Assembly (NCBI RefSeq): GCF_947489755.1
Contig: NZ_CANLFB010000008.1
Coordinates: 80,531-144,530 of the forward strand
Source: an uncultured Psychromonas sp.
GTDB taxonomy: Bacteria; Pseudomonadota; Gammaproteobacteria; Enterobacterales; Psychromonadaceae
DNA length: 64,000 nucleotides
Reading direction: 5' to 3'
How positions within the stretch are numbered: the first letter of the stretch is position 1; each line of letters begins with the position of its first letter. The position numbers were made by a program, and so were the translations under genes. This document shows positions 28,961 through 39,125 of the stretch, piece by piece. Under the pieces are notes generated by a model. The model saw only the letters and a program-made list of their open reading frames with translations. It ran no database searches and was not told the origin of the DNA.

Positions 28961-30820
28961 ATGGCCGATAGTTTTCTACTTTTTGACATTGCACAAAAAG
29001 ATCAATTAACAGATAACGTCTTAGCGTTTTTTGAAGAAACTATTTTACCAAGAGCCTGGGAAAATGAGCCTGTTCAATTTAATAAAGACAGCCGTGTTTA
29101 TGCCTATGTAAATGATCAACAAGCGCCTGATGTTATCCAAGCTGCTATCGATGGTGGTTGGCAACTTGCTATTTTACCTCATCCCGAATCGATCTATGCT
29201 AAACGTGGGTTTTGTGCTCAAAGTAATTTAAAAAAAGCGATTCAAGAAGCAGAGAAAAGCCAACCAGCACAAGTAGATATCGTCCGTTGTAACGGTCAAA
29301 TTTTACTTTCAGAGTTAGTTTTTGGTGAAAGCTTTAACTTATTACCCAGTGCTAAAAGCTTAGGCTTTGTTGAAAGACTTAAACTTGGATGGAAAAACCT
29401 TGGGAAAATTCGTCATGCTTCTCCTAAACAAGTGACTTTCAATACTGAGAATGAAAGTAGTTTCACAACCGCTGCATTAGGGGTTGTTATTACAGCTCAT
29501 GTTCACGATTCTTGGTTATCTAAACACATCCTTCCTAATAGTCATATCAATGACGGTATGTGCCACGTTATGTTGATTGCTCCGCGTAGTATCATGGAAT
29601 TACTGCGATTTATTACGATCTCTACATTAGGCCGGTATTATTCATTGCCTAGCTTTCTTGGCCTAGTGAAAACGAAAAGTTTAACATTCACTAACGGCGA
29701 TGTTTTAGATTACCAAATTGATGGTCAAGAAGGGCAAGCCGAATCGTTATCTGTTCAAACAGAAAATCACGTACTGACATTGTTGGTGGGAGAATCTTTA
29801 CCGATCATCGACACCTCTAGTGCACAAAAAGAACAACTCAAAATTAAAGGGCTCCCATCTGGTGAAGCGGTGAATGAATTAGCCAGTAAACCGTTAGCTT
29901 TTATTGCACATGCTGCCACAGACGAATTTAAAGACCTATATCAACTATTGAGAGACAATGCGACCACATCTTCCGCATTTCTTACCTTAATGGCACTATC
30001 GACTTTACTCGCGAGCGTAGGGCTTTTTGCAAGCTCTGCACCTGTTATTATTGGTGCGATGATCTTAGCGCCACTAATGGGGCCTATCATTTCACTTTCG
30101 ATGGCGTTAGCGCGTCAAGATCCTTCATTGCTCACCGCAAGTGCAACGACCTTAGGCATTGGGATATTAGTCTCTTTAGGCTTTTCGTCTGTTGCGAGTT
30201 TTATTATCCCGATGGAAATCATCACCCCTGAAATTGCAGCGCGATTAAGCCCAAGTCTATTAGATTTAGGCGTTGCCGTTATTTCTGGTATTGCCGGCGC
30301 TTATGCTCATGCACGAGTTGATGCTGCTAAAAGTTTAGCGGGTGTGGCGATTGCCGTCGCACTTGTGCCACCGTTAGCGGTAACAGGTATTGGCATTGGC
30401 TGGCTAGATTCGCATGTTGCTTGGGGCGCTTTATTATTATTCTTAACCAACTTGGCAGGTATTGTCTTTGCGGCAGCCCTCACTTTCCTTGCTTTAGGGT
30501 TTGCACCTTTTACTCGCGCTAAAAAGGGCCTAATGATTGCTTTTATCGGCGTGACATTGGTTTCTATTCCGTTAGTGTTTAGCTTCTTACGTTTATCTGA
30601 AGAGGCGAAAATAATGCAACAGCTTGAAGGTAAAAGAATAGGGCAGGTCGTACTCAGAGAAGTCTATGCAAGAGCATTGGATCCCATTGAAATTTCTGTA
30701 AAGTTAGTGACCCCTGAAACCTTGACCAGTGCAAAACTCGATGCGATTAAAGACAGCATTAAATTGGAGTTACAACAAGATGTCATCATGGAAGCGCAAG
30801 TCATTATTCGCAGAGAATAA
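28961..30820 (+). CDS. DUF389 membrane protein with lipid-kinase-like N-terminal half
   Basis: 619 residues in two parts. Residues about 1-300 are soluble and resemble, in strand order and in the closing KTKSLTFTNGDVLDYQIDGQEG segment, the C-terminal domain of diacylglycerol/sphingosine-type lipid kinases. The catalytic GGDGT loop is replaced by a DGGWQLAILP-type sequence, so kinase activity is doubtful. Residues about 330-540 form the DUF389 (TIGR00341) membrane domain: TLLASVGLFASSAPVIIGAMILAPLMGPI and five or more further helices with AVALVPPLAVTGIG. A soluble C-terminal tail follows. Function of the family is unknown. It is monocistronic. Confidence 0.8.
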   Translation: MADSFLLFDIAQKDQLTDNVLAFFEETILPRAWENEPVQFNKDSRVYAYVNDQQAPDVIQAAIDGGWQLAILPHPESIYAKRGFCAQSNLKKAIQEAEKSQPAQVDIVRCNGQILLSELVFGESFNLLPSAKSLGFVERLKLGWKNLGKIRHASPKQVTFNTENESSFTTAALGVVITAHVHDSWLSKHILPNSHINDGMCHVMLIAPRSIMELLRFITISTLGRYYSLPSFLGLVKTKSLTFTNGDVLDYQIDGQEGQAESLSVQTENHVLTLLVGESLPIIDTSSAQKEQLKIKGLPSGEAVNELASKPLAFIAHAATDEFKDLYQLLRDNATTSSAFLTLMALSTLLASVGLFASSAPVIIGAMILAPLMGPIISLSMALARQDPSLLTASATTLGIGILVSLGFSSVASFIIPMEIITPEIAARLSPSLLDLGVAVISGIAGAYAHARVDAAKSLAGVAIAVALVPPLAVTGIGIGWLDSHVAWGALLLFLTNLAGIVFAAALTFLALGFAPFTRAKKGLMIAFIGVTLVSIPLVFSFLRLSEEAKIMQQLEGKRIGQVVLREVYARALDPIEISVKLVTPETLTSAKLDAIKDSIKLELQQDVIMEAQVIIRRE

Positions 30821-31005
30821 TTGATTTGTTGGAATTCAATTGTTTTTTTATTGGGTTTTATTCATCTTTTTCACTCTGTTAGTATCAGTAAAGAGCGATT
30901 AAAACTGACCTAAAAATGTTAAGTTGTTTTTTATTTTTATTTTTATTAAAAGTTAATAGTTAATCGTTAGCAATCAATTATCAGTCATTAAAAGCGTGCT
31001 TTTTT

Positions 31006-32811
31006 ATGTTTACACTTCGTCCTTATCAACAAGATGCCGTTAATGCGACTTTGCATTACTTTCGCCGTTTTAGTACACCCGCCGTATTAGCGTTATCAAC
31101 AGGTGCAGGGAAGAGTTTAATTATTGCAGAGTTGGCTAGAATAGCGAAAGGGCGTGTGTTGGTACTTGCTCACGTTAAAGAGCTAGTAGAGCAAAATCAT
31201 GCTAAATATGAAAGTTATGGTGTTGAAGCCTCTATATTTTCCGCAGGATTAGGCCGAAAAGAAACGTCGCAACAGGTCGTGTTCGCTTCAGTACAGTCGA
31301 TTGTAAATAACCTCGAACTTTTTGATGATGCTTTCTCATTATTAGTGATTGATGAATGCCATCGCGTGCCGATGCAAGGTGACTCAAGTTACCAAAAAGT
31401 GATTAAACACTTACAGTCTATCAACCCAAATTTAAAGGTTTTAGGGTTAACTGCAACACCTTATCGACTCGGATTAGGCTGGATATATCAATACCATACC
31501 CGTGGACAAGTACGCAGTGAAGAACCTCGTTTTTTTCGGGATTGTATTTTTGATTTACCGATTCGTTTTCTGCTGGATGAGAGGTTTCTGACTGAACCAA
31601 AAGTCATGGATATGGCGGTATTGAGTTACGACTTTTCGCAAATCAGCCCTGCAAATACTGGAAGTTATCGTGAGGCTGACTTAAACAAAGTGATTGAAAA
31701 ATCAGGACGAGCAACCCCTGAAATCATAAAGTCTGTTATTCACCATGCAGAAGAAAGACAAGGGGTAATGATCTTTGCTTCGACAGTAAAACATGCTCAA
31801 GAAATATTAGGTTATCTGCAAGACGAAAGTGCTGCATTAATTATTGGCGATACGGCAGGCAAAGATCGTGATCAAATTATCCAAAACTTTAAAAATAAAA
31901 AAATAAAGTATTTGGTCAACGTTTCTGTATTAACCACAGGATTTGATGCGCCACATGTTGATTTAATCGCTATTTTACGTCCGACTGAATCAATCAGCTT
32001 ATATCAACAAATAGTAGGGCGAGGGTTACGTTTAGCTGACGGTAAAAAAGATTGCTTAGTGATGGAGTTCGCAGGTAATTGTTACGATTTATACGAGCCA
32101 GAAGTAGGGCAAGAAAAACCAGAAAGCGGCAGTGAATTAGTGAGTATTCCTTGTCCTGCTTGTCAGTTTACTAATAATTTTTGGGGAAAGCTGGATCCTG
32201 CTGGTTTTGTGATTGAGCATTATGGTCGTAAATGCCAAGGATATTCGTTAAAAATTACCGAGGATGATGACGGTAATAAATTCGAAGAGCGAGTGCATTG
32301 TAATTATCGTTTTAGAGCTAAGTTCTGTGACCAATGTGGAATGGACAATGATATTGCTGCACGTGTTTGTGGTCACTGTGAAGCCGTATTAGTAGACCCA
32401 GATAAAAAACTACGTGAAGCAATGAAGTTAAAAGATGCCATGATCATTCGTTGTGATGATATGCAACTTGAAGCAACTAAAAATAAGCACGGTAAAAACC
32501 AATTAAAAGTGACTTATAGTGGCGGCCAGGGACAAATTAGTGAATTTTGGCAGTTAACGACAGCAAAACAAAAAGCACAGTTTTTACAACGTTTTATTCA
32601 GCCTCATTTGATTGATCGCTTTCGCCCTTTTACTGACAGCTCAGTGACTAAGGTTATTAATAATGAACACCGTTTGCAGCATCCAGAAATAGTGATTGCT
32701 AACAAAGTAGGGCGTTTCTGGCAGATTCGCGATAAATTGTTTAATATTGAACAGTTTCCAAAAGCGCTTGAAGTGTTGCAACAAATTGAATCTTCTACCC
32801 AAGAAGCTTGA
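31006..32811 (+). CDS. radD: Superfamily 2 DNA repair helicase RadD (YejH)
   Basis: RadD is an SF2 ATPase that acts with RecA in double-strand-break repair and recombination-intermediate processing. The 601-residue protein carries LRPYQQDAV (Q-like motif), Walker A STGAGKSL near residue 31, DECH box VIDECHR, LTATPYR and QQIVGRGLR. Behind the helicase core lie two cysteine clusters (CPACQF and CDQCGMDN...CGHC) forming the RadD zinc finger. Length is near the E. coli protein (586). No Shine-Dalgarno is obvious at the ATG. Monocistronic. Confidence 0.92.
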   Translation: MFTLRPYQQDAVNATLHYFRRFSTPAVLALSTGAGKSLIIAELARIAKGRVLVLAHVKELVEQNHAKYESYGVEASIFSAGLGRKETSQQVVFASVQSIVNNLELFDDAFSLLVIDECHRVPMQGDSSYQKVIKHLQSINPNLKVLGLTATPYRLGLGWIYQYHTRGQVRSEEPRFFRDCIFDLPIRFLLDERFLTEPKVMDMAVLSYDFSQISPANTGSYREADLNKVIEKSGRATPEIIKSVIHHAEERQGVMIFASTVKHAQEILGYLQDESAALIIGDTAGKDRDQIIQNFKNKKIKYLVNVSVLTTGFDAPHVDLIAILRPTESISLYQQIVGRGLRLADGKKDCLVMEFAGNCYDLYEPEVGQEKPESGSELVSIPCPACQFTNNFWGKLDPAGFVIEHYGRKCQGYSLKITEDDDGNKFEERVHCNYRFRAKFCDQCGMDNDIAARVCGHCEAVLVDPDKKLREAMKLKDAMIIRCDDMQLEATKNKHGKNQLKVTYSGGQGQISEFWQLTTAKQKAQFLQRFIQPHLIDRFRPFTDSSVTKVINNEHRLQHPEIVIANKVGRFWQIRDKLFNIEQFPKALEVLQQIESSTQEA

Positions 32812-32915
32812 TCTGTAAAGTAATGAATAGGTCATCAAGTTATATTAGATTGGCTAGTTAGTGATCTTTTTAGAAGCTAGCAACATACTAACAACTAATC
32901 GTTATTTTTTGAAAA

Positions 32916-33392
32916 ATGCTATTTAAATGGACTAAAACAATGCAAAAATTTTTTTATATCTTAGGCGCTATTATTATTTTAATCATTATCGCTTTTTTTA
33001 TACTGGGTATTGTCTCTAAAAAAGGACAAGCGCTAGGGCTTAAAAATGGTCGGCTACCTGCTTGTGTAAGCACAGAAAACTGTGTGATCAGCGAAACTAT
33101 CAATGGCAAAGCTAATACCATTGAACCTCTCATTTTTAGTGGCGATAAATCAGTATTCTTAAACAAAGCGAAAGCTGCTTTAGAGTCGCTTGACGGAAAA
33201 ATAGTTACTGTCGAACCAGACTATATTGCTGCTACTTTCACTTCGGGTATTTTTGGTTTTGTTGATGATGTTGAATTAAGGGTTAGTGATAATAACTTAC
33301 TACATTTTCGTTCTGCTTCTCGTGTGGGCCGTAAAGATTTTGGTGCTAATAAAAAGCGTATCGATACATTGAAAACATTACTGGCTAAATAA
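32916..33392 (+). CDS. DUF1499 family membrane-anchored protein
   Basis: 158 residues: one N-terminal membrane helix (about residues 13-30) and a DUF1499 domain with the conserved start GRLPACVSTENCV, a central ALESLDGKIV segment and the RSASRVGRKDFGANKKRID C-terminal signature. An internal ATG at 32940 is an equally likely start (150 residues). DUF1499 proteins are widespread in Proteobacteria and algae, of unknown role, probably facing the periplasm here. Confidence 0.85.
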   Translation: MLFKWTKTMQKFFYILGAIIILIIIAFFILGIVSKKGQALGLKNGRLPACVSTENCVISETINGKANTIEPLIFSGDKSVFLNKAKAALESLDGKIVTVEPDYIAATFTSGIFGFVDDVELRVSDNNLLHFRSASRVGRKDFGANKKRIDTLKTLLAK

Positions 33393-33517
33393 ACGACTTC
33401 TTTTATTTCTATTGTTAATAACTGGAACTGATGGTTTGAAAAACGACTTCCTAACGTTTGTATAGAATTATAAAAATTGACTGATCAACATTACCATTTT
33501 CACGTTAGGAATTATCA

Positions 33518-33832
33518 ATGAATAAAAATATCGAACAGCTGTTAACGTTAGTTGCAAGTGCCAATGATCAATTAATAGAAAAGCATCAGCAACTTTCTAC
33601 TACGGTTGGGTTGTTAGAACAAAGCTTACAAGCGTCGAATGCGGTCACCATCGATAACATTAAACTTAAACAAAGGTTAATGTTTATTATCTTGGATGCT
33701 AATCCTGAGATAGTAGGAGTCGGAACGGGGAAAGCAGGGACGGAATATTTTGTATTTATTGAACAATATAAACTTGAAGAGTTATCTGTTCAAATGATAG
33801 TTGAGTTGATGGAGCAACACATCCTAAGCTGA
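33518..33832 (+). CDS. Hypothetical protein
   Basis: 104 residues with no signal peptide. The N-terminal half is a predicted coiled coil (LVASANDQLIEKHQQLSTTVGLLEQ) and the C-terminal half a short alpha/beta segment (MFIILDANPEIVGVGTGKAGTEYFVF). AGGA precedes the ATG with good spacing and codon use matches the surroundings, so it looks real. I recognise no family. Neighbours are a DUF1499 gene upstream and the zwf operon 300 bp downstream. Confidence 0.65.
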   Translation: MNKNIEQLLTLVASANDQLIEKHQQLSTTVGLLEQSLQASNAVTIDNIKLKQRLMFIILDANPEIVGVGTGKAGTEYFVFIEQYKLEELSVQMIVELMEQHILS

Positions 33833-34029
33833 TAGTTTTAGCAGGTGTTTTTTTCAACATTCATTTAATTAAATCTTTAAGGCTAAGCTAACTCAGACTA
33901 TGATTAACAATAGTAACAGTCCCTACCAACTATCTAGGTAAATAAACATACATCGATTAACTTTAAAATTAATACATCACTAAATTTAATAAATCAGTCT
34001 TTGAAATACAAATAATCTGTTGAATCCGT

Positions 34030-34046
34030 AGTAAATGTAAATTACT
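34030..34046. promoter_or_regulatory. Imperfect palindrome upstream of zwf
   Basis: AGTAA and TTACT half-sites separated by 7 bp, about 85 bp before the zwf start. It is loosely similar to HexR-type operators that control zwf in related marine bacteria, but the half-sites do not match the published TGTA-type consensus well. Confidence 0.3.
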
Positions 34047-34128
34047 GTGGTCTTTGGTTGTGAGTATTTTATCCTCAATCTACGTCACTTTTTAATCTTT
34101 TTCGCCTCTCTCATTGAAGGATAGATTA

Positions 34129-35625
34129 ATGTTAACTCTTGAAAATAACTGCATTGTGATTTTTGGCGCCTCTGGTGACCTCACGCAACGCATGCTAATT
34201 CCCGCACTTTATAAATTATATTCACATCAAAAATTATCTTCTTCATTTGCTATTTTAGGTGCTAGTCGCAGTACTTATGACGACCAAAGTTTCCGTGAAA
34301 AATTAATAAAAGATCTCGCTTCAGATGATAACGCTGACCATGAATTATTAGATAAATTTTGTAAACATTTATTTTATCAAGTCATGGATCCTGAAAATAA
34401 AGAGGAGTACACGGCACTTAAGCAGCGTATTCAATCTATCGAAACAGAATTGAAAATAGACAGTAATACGTTATTTTATCTTGCTACTCCACCGAGCTTA
34501 TATTCTGTTATTCCTCAAAATCTTGCCGCTCAAGGATTGAATGACGAAGATGATGGCTGGAAGCGATTGGTTATTGAAAAACCTTTTGGTTATGACCTTG
34601 AGTCGGCTATTGCCCTTGATAAAAGCTTATATCAGGACTTTACAGAAGATCAAATTTATCGAATTGATCATTATCTCGGTAAAGAAACCGTGCAAAACAT
34701 GTTAGTGCTGCGCTTTGCCAATAGTATTTTTGAGCCATTGTGGAACTCAAAATATATTGATTATATTGAAGTGACGGGCGCTGAAGACTTAGGCATCGGT
34801 TCTCGCGGTGGTTATTATGATAATTCCGGTGCGATGCGCGATATGATACAAAATCATTTATTGCAAGTGATTGCAATGGTCGCCATGGAACCGCCTGCAG
34901 TCATCAATGCAGACTCAATGCGTGATGAAGTGGTTAAAGTATTACAATGCCTCAAACCATTAAATGAGCATGATCTAAAACATAACTTAGTATTAGGGCA
35001 ATATACAAAATCCCATGTACGTGATGAATGCCTATCAAGTTATCGTGAAGAAAACGGAGTACCAGAGGATTCTCGTACTGAAACTTATGTGGCACTTAAA
35101 ATGTTCATCAAAAATTGGCGTTGGGATGGTGTGCCGTTTTATGTACGTACTGCCAAGCGTATGCCAACACGTGTAACTGAAGTTGTGATCAATTTTAAGA
35201 AAACACCTCACCCTGTTTTTTCTGAAAATCCACCTGATAATAAACTGATTATGCGTATTCAACCTGATGAAGGCACATTATTAAGTTTTGGTTTAAAAAA
35301 ACCTGGAGCAGGTTTTGAAACAGAACCGGTAGCAATGGACTTTCATTACAGCAATTTAAAAAACTCAGCATTATTATCTGCCTATGAACGCTTATTATTA
35401 GATGTATTAAAGGGCGATGCGACACTCTTTTCTAGGAGTGATGCTGTTCGTGCTTGCTGGGAGTTTGTACAACCAATTCTTGATTATAAAAAAAATAAAT
35501 TTGATCTTTATGGTTATGCAGCGGGTACATGGGGACCGATTGAAGCAGAGGCATTATTCAAAAATGGTCAAACATGGCGTTCTCCTTGTAAGAATTTAAC
35601 TGATACTGATTACTGCGAGCTATAA
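34129..35625 (+). CDS. zwf: Glucose-6-phosphate 1-dehydrogenase
   Basis: Oxidises glucose-6-phosphate to 6-phosphogluconolactone with NADP+, the entry to the pentose phosphate and Entner-Doudoroff routes. The nucleotide loop is [10 protein letters not shown] and the substrate/catalytic site [10 protein letters not shown] start at the ATG at 34129, which has GAAGG 8 bp upstream; an in-frame TTG at 34114 overlaps that site. 498 residues, normal length. pgl begins one base after its stop. Confidence 0.97.
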   Translation: MLTLENNCIVIFGASGDLTQRMLIPALYKLYSHQKLSSSFAILGASRSTYDDQSFREKLIKDLASDDNADHELLDKFCKHLFYQVMDPENKEEYTALKQRIQSIETELKIDSNTLFYLATPPSLYSVIPQNLAAQGLNDEDDGWKRLVIEKPFGYDLESAIALDKSLYQDFTEDQIYRIDHYLGKETVQNMLVLRFANSIFEPLWNSKYIDYIEVTGAEDLGIGSRGGYYDNSGAMRDMIQNHLLQVIAMVAMEPPAVINADSMRDEVVKVLQCLKPLNEHDLKHNLVLGQYTKSHVRDECLSSYREENGVPEDSRTETYVALKMFIKNWRWDGVPFYVRTAKRMPTRVTEVVINFKKTPHPVFSENPPDNKLIMRIQPDEGTLLSFGLKKPGAGFETEPVAMDFHYSNLKNSALLSAYERLLLDVLKGDATLFSRSDAVRACWEFVQPILDYKKNKFDLYGYAAGTWGPIEAEALFKNGQTWRSPCKNLTDTDYCEL

Positions 35626-35626
35626 C

Positions 35627-36352
35627 ATGAATAATATTATTTTTGATTCAACCCAATCTTTAATTGAACAACTCGCTAATGAATTACTGCGATTAAGTGA
35701 AAGCGAACAGCCTATTCATATTTCTTTATCGGGTGGTTCAACGCCTAACCTTTTGTTTGATTATTTAGCGAGTTCTGACTTTTCCACCGCCATAAACTGG
35801 CAACAGTTACACTTTTGGTGGGGAGACGAACGTTGTGTTGCGGCAGAAGATCCCGAAAGTAATTATGGACAATGTAAACAACGTTTATTTGATCATATTA
35901 CTATTCCTGCTGATAATATTCATCGCATTCGTGGTGAAAACTCACCTGAGCAAGAAGCCCTTCGTTATGCGCAGGAAATTCAATTAAGTGTGCCTATTCA
36001 CGATGGGCTTCCACAATTTGACTGGATTATATTAGGCATGGGAGGAGATGGTCACACCGCGTCTATTTTCCCTGGGCAAACTAATTATGAAGAAAGCAAC
36101 TTAACGTTTGTTGCCACACAACCGCAAAGTGGACAATTACGTATTTCAAAAACAGCGCATTTAATTGAGCACAGTAAACGCATTACCTATTTAGTCATGG
36201 GCGCCAGTAAAGCCGATATTATTTATAAAATAAATACCCAAGATAACAGTCGTGATCTTTATCCTGCTGCTCATATTTCAGCTAAAACAGGAATAACTCA
36301 ATTTTATTTAGATCCAGAATCTTCAACACTATTACCAAAAGGAAAGAAATAA
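35627..36352 (+). CDS. pgl: 6-phosphogluconolactonase
   Basis: Hydrolyses 6-phosphogluconolactone, the product of Zwf. The DevB/Pgl-type motifs HISLSGGSTPNLLF, WWGDERCV and LGMGGDGHTASIFPG are intact; 241 residues is typical of the DevB form. It is packed tightly between zwf (1-bp gap) and gnd (1-bp overlap), so the three enzymes are made from one message. Confidence 0.95.
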   Translation: MNNIIFDSTQSLIEQLANELLRLSESEQPIHISLSGGSTPNLLFDYLASSDFSTAINWQQLHFWWGDERCVAAEDPESNYGQCKQRLFDHITIPADNIHRIRGENSPEQEALRYAQEIQLSVPIHDGLPQFDWIILGMGGDGHTASIFPGQTNYEESNLTFVATQPQSGQLRISKTAHLIEHSKRITYLVMGASKADIIYKINTQDNSRDLYPAAHISAKTGITQFYLDPESSTLLPKGKK

Positions 36353-37800
36353 TGAATGCTGATATCGCAGTCATAGGCCTAGCCGTGATGGGGCAAAACC
36401 TGATTTTAAATATGAATGACCACGGCTTTAAAGTCGTTGCTTATAATCGTACCGTCTCTAAAGTTGATAAATTTTTAGAAACAACTGCTAAAGACACTGA
36501 TATTGTTGGTGCCCATTCTCTAGAGGAGATGGTGAGTTTACTCGCTGCCCCTCGAAAAATTATGTTGATGGTGCGTGCAGGTGAAGTGGTTGATCATTTT
36601 ATTGATGCGCTCATTCCTTTATTGGATAAAGGCGATATCATCATTGATGGGGGAAACTCTAATTATGTTGATAGTAATCGTCGCGTTGAAAAACTGAGTG
36701 AGTTAGGTCTCCACTTTGTCGGTGCTGGTGTCTCTGGTGGCGAGGAGGGTGCTCGTTTTGGGCCGTCTATTATGCCGGGTGGGGATGTTAAAGCATGGCC
36801 ACATATCAAACCCATTTTTCAAGGTATTTCTGCAAAAACAGATCAAGGAGAGCCTTGTTGTGATTGGGTCGGTAATGCAGGATCGGGTCACTTTGTAAAA
36901 ATGATCCACAATGGTATTGAATATGGAGATATGCAGCTTATCAGCGAAGCTTATCACTTTATGAAAGAAGCGTTATTAATGTCTCATGAAGAGATGGAAG
37001 CGACCTTTAAAAAATGGAATGAAACTGAACTTAATAGTTATTTAGTAGAAATTACCATCGATATACTGGCTTTTAAAGACGTCGATGGCGAACCACTTGT
37101 TGAAAAAATAATGGATACCGCCGGCCAAAAAGGTACCGGTAAATGGACTGGTATTAATGCATTAGATCTTGGTATTCCACTAACTCTCATTACAGAGTCT
37201 GTTTTTGCACGTTACCTTTCTTCTCTCAAGCAACAACGTGTTGATGCGAGTGATTTATTTAATAAATCAATTACGCCTATTACAGAGAATAAAGCGCAAT
37301 GGATAGAGGCATTACGTGATGCGCTATTAGCCAGTAAAATAATCTCTTATGCACAAGGCTTTATGTTAATGAAGCAAGCATCAGAAGATAACAACTGGGA
37401 ACTCAATTACGGTAATGTTGCTTTAATGTGGCGTGGTGGTTGTATTATACGCAGTGCATTTTTAGGTAATATTCGTGATGCTTTTGTTGCACAACCAGAG
37501 TTAACCTTTTTAGGGTTAGATTCTTACTTTAAAACGATTTTACAACGTTGCTCACCTGCGTGGAGAGAGGTTACTTCGAAGTCGTTGCAAATAGGCCTAC
37601 CAATGCCTTGTATGACGTCATCATTAACGTTCCTCGATGGTTATACCACCGCTCGATTACCTGCCAATATGATACAAGCACAACGCGATTATTTTGGCGC
37701 GCATACTTTTGAAAGAGTAGACACACCAGCGGGAGAGTTTTTCCATAATGATTGGACTGGTCATGGCGGTAACGTGTCATCTACCACCTATGATGCTTAA
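36352..37800 (+). CDS. gnd: 6-phosphogluconate dehydrogenase (decarboxylating)
   Basis: Converts 6-phosphogluconate to ribulose-5-phosphate with NADPH production. The Rossmann motif GLAVMGQNLILNM, the DGGNSNYVDS substrate segment, GSGHFVKMIHNGIEYGDMQ catalytic region (Lys and Asn) and the C-terminal tail are present; 482 residues. Its ATG uses the last base of the pgl stop. No edd or eda follows, so this operon serves the oxidative pentose phosphate branch. Confidence 0.97.
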   Translation: MNADIAVIGLAVMGQNLILNMNDHGFKVVAYNRTVSKVDKFLETTAKDTDIVGAHSLEEMVSLLAAPRKIMLMVRAGEVVDHFIDALIPLLDKGDIIIDGGNSNYVDSNRRVEKLSELGLHFVGAGVSGGEEGARFGPSIMPGGDVKAWPHIKPIFQGISAKTDQGEPCCDWVGNAGSGHFVKMIHNGIEYGDMQLISEAYHFMKEALLMSHEEMEATFKKWNETELNSYLVEITIDILAFKDVDGEPLVEKIMDTAGQKGTGKWTGINALDLGIPLTLITESVFARYLSSLKQQRVDASDLFNKSITPITENKAQWIEALRDALLASKIISYAQGFMLMKQASEDNNWELNYGNVALMWRGGCIIRSAFLGNIRDAFVAQPELTFLGLDSYFKTILQRCSPAWREVTSKSLQIGLPMPCMTSSLTFLDGYTTARLPANMIQAQRDYFGAHTFERVDTPAGEFFHNDWTGHGGNVSSTTYDA

Positions 37801-37834
37801 TCAGATAAATAGGTCTAGTTAAGGCCTATCATTC

Positions 37835-37876
37835 ATACCGTTACTGTTAAATTTCTTGCTGAAACAGTAGCGGTAT
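37835..37876 (+). terminator. Hairpin after gnd
   Basis: A 14-bp stem (ATACCGTTACTGTT / AACAGTAGCGGTAT, one G-U) with a 14-nt loop. There is no T-run after it, so it may terminate weakly or protect the 3' end of the zwf-pgl-gnd mRNA. Confidence 0.5.
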
Positions 37877-38079
37877 AACCTTAATCTTTGAGCATTTCAT
37901 ATAACTTCTTTCTATATATGTTCTTAGCCTTATCATTTGTATTATTGATAATTTTTACGGCGGAATTAACTTGGTATAAAAAGAGAATGACAAAACCGCC
38001 GACAAGCGCCAAAAAACACCAGATAAGGTTAATGGGTTTAGGTTTTGATCAACTTGTTAATTTACTATTGAGTTGCAAA

Positions 38080-38439
38080 TTATTGACAAGGAACTGGTTG
38101 ATTAGGCACAAAATCGTATTGTGCGTAACGTTCAATGCAAGCATCTAACAGTACATCATTGTCATAAAATTCAGACACTATTTCTGCAATATCGTGTAGA
38201 GCATCTCTATCATCACTACTGATACAAAACATGTCATGGTCAGTGCCTAAAGAAAGTTTAGCCAAAAGCGCTGGGTTTTTCTCGGTTAGCATATTTTCAA
38301 TAACCATTCCCCAATCTTCAGAGTCACCTAAGAAGTCATGAACTTCAAATGCTTTCCATTTTAAATCACCTAATGTAAGGCTATGTTTTTTCTGAAAACT
38401 TGAAAACAAAAAAGGTTGAAAAGCGTTGGGTTGTTTCAT
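38080..38439 (-). CDS. Imm51-like immunity family protein
   Basis: 119 residues, soluble. The arrangement KHSLTLGDLKWKAFEVHDF, then EDWGMVIENMLTEKNPALLAKLSL, then HDMFCISSDDRDALHDIAEIVSEF matches the pattern I associate with the Imm51 family, immunity proteins found beside polymorphic toxins. No toxin gene is near, so it may be an orphan immunity gene or a solo family member with another job. AAAGAGA lies before the ATG. It is alone between gnd and a small membrane-protein gene. Family call moderate. Confidence 0.6.
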   Translation of the reverse strand: MKQPNAFQPFLFSSFQKKHSLTLGDLKWKAFEVHDFLGDSEDWGMVIENMLTEKNPALLAKLSLGTDHDMFCISSDDRDALHDIAEIVSEFYDNDVLLDACIERYAQYDFVPNQPVPCQ

Positions 38440-38930
38440 AACAGATCTCTTTAGTGAGTGGATGAGGCAATTAAGCTATATCCTATTCCTATTAAAATTA
38501 TGAATAATGCTATGCATCATGCTTTTGTATTTAATAATATTTAAAGTCACTAAATCGAGGTGGTGTCTTATTTATTTGTGAGAAGGGAGATATAACAATA
38601 ATCGCCATAAAAGAGCGAATCAATTTCAAGCGAGCACGATGAAAGGAGTCGTTTATTGAAACTGATGTAATAATTTAGTTTAAGGTGTAAGTTGAATTCT
38701 TTTGAATGTGTACTTAGTTAATAGTCTGTCGGATAATTAATCAAAAGCATTAATGTTTTCGCTGTTACGAAACGGCAATAAAGAAAATCATTAATTTAGT
38801 TTTTTTAGAATAAAACTGATTAAAGTATTGTTGTCCATTGTCATCATTCACATATACTTGTGATATTCCACTCCTGATTTGAAATAGCAGTGGAAAATAA
38901 ATATTCAATAATAAAAATAATAAGGTATAT
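38440..38930. other. Gene-free AT-rich spacer
   Basis: About 490 bp with no supported gene, tRNA, or clear inverted repeat. Minus-strand frames here overlap the small membrane-protein gene and look like shadows. Confidence 0.5.
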
Positions 38931-39125
38931 ATGAGTGTAAATAAAGTTGCATTAACGATTGGTTTGATTTGTATTTTACTGGGTACAACTGTTTCTGTGT
39001 TAGGTATTTGGGGATATATTGGCGACACTGGTTTAGTGTGGCGTGCATTATCAACATTAGGTGTCGTATTACTGGGTGTTATTTTAGCTGTCGCCATTAA
39101 TAATATGACCAGTAAGGATAAGTAA
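38931..39125 (+). CDS. Small two-helix membrane protein
   Basis: 64 residues with two strongly hydrophobic helices (ALTIGLICILLGTTVSVLGIW and ALSTLGVVLLGVILAVAI) joined by a short GDTGLVWR loop and ending in a polar NNMTSKDK tail. AAGG stands 6 bp before the ATG. I know of no named family. It is isolated from other genes by long spacers on both sides; a stress- or envelope-associated role would be a guess. Confidence 0.6.
   Translation: MSVNKVALTIGLICILLGTTVSVLGIWGYIGDTGLVWRALSTLGVVLLGVILAVAINNMTSKDK

Noticed and set aside
37888..38148. Plus-strand frame with a hydrophobic N-terminus (86 codons, TTG start)
   Set aside because: Weak start, no Shine-Dalgarno, overlaps the Imm51-like gene by about 70 bp on the other strand, and the gnd hairpin ends just before it. 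A real small membrane protein starting at the internal ATG 37918 is not excluded.
38765..39097. Minus-strand frame of 110 codons
   Set aside because: Lies opposite the small two-helix membrane-protein gene, which has a better ribosome site and coherent helices.
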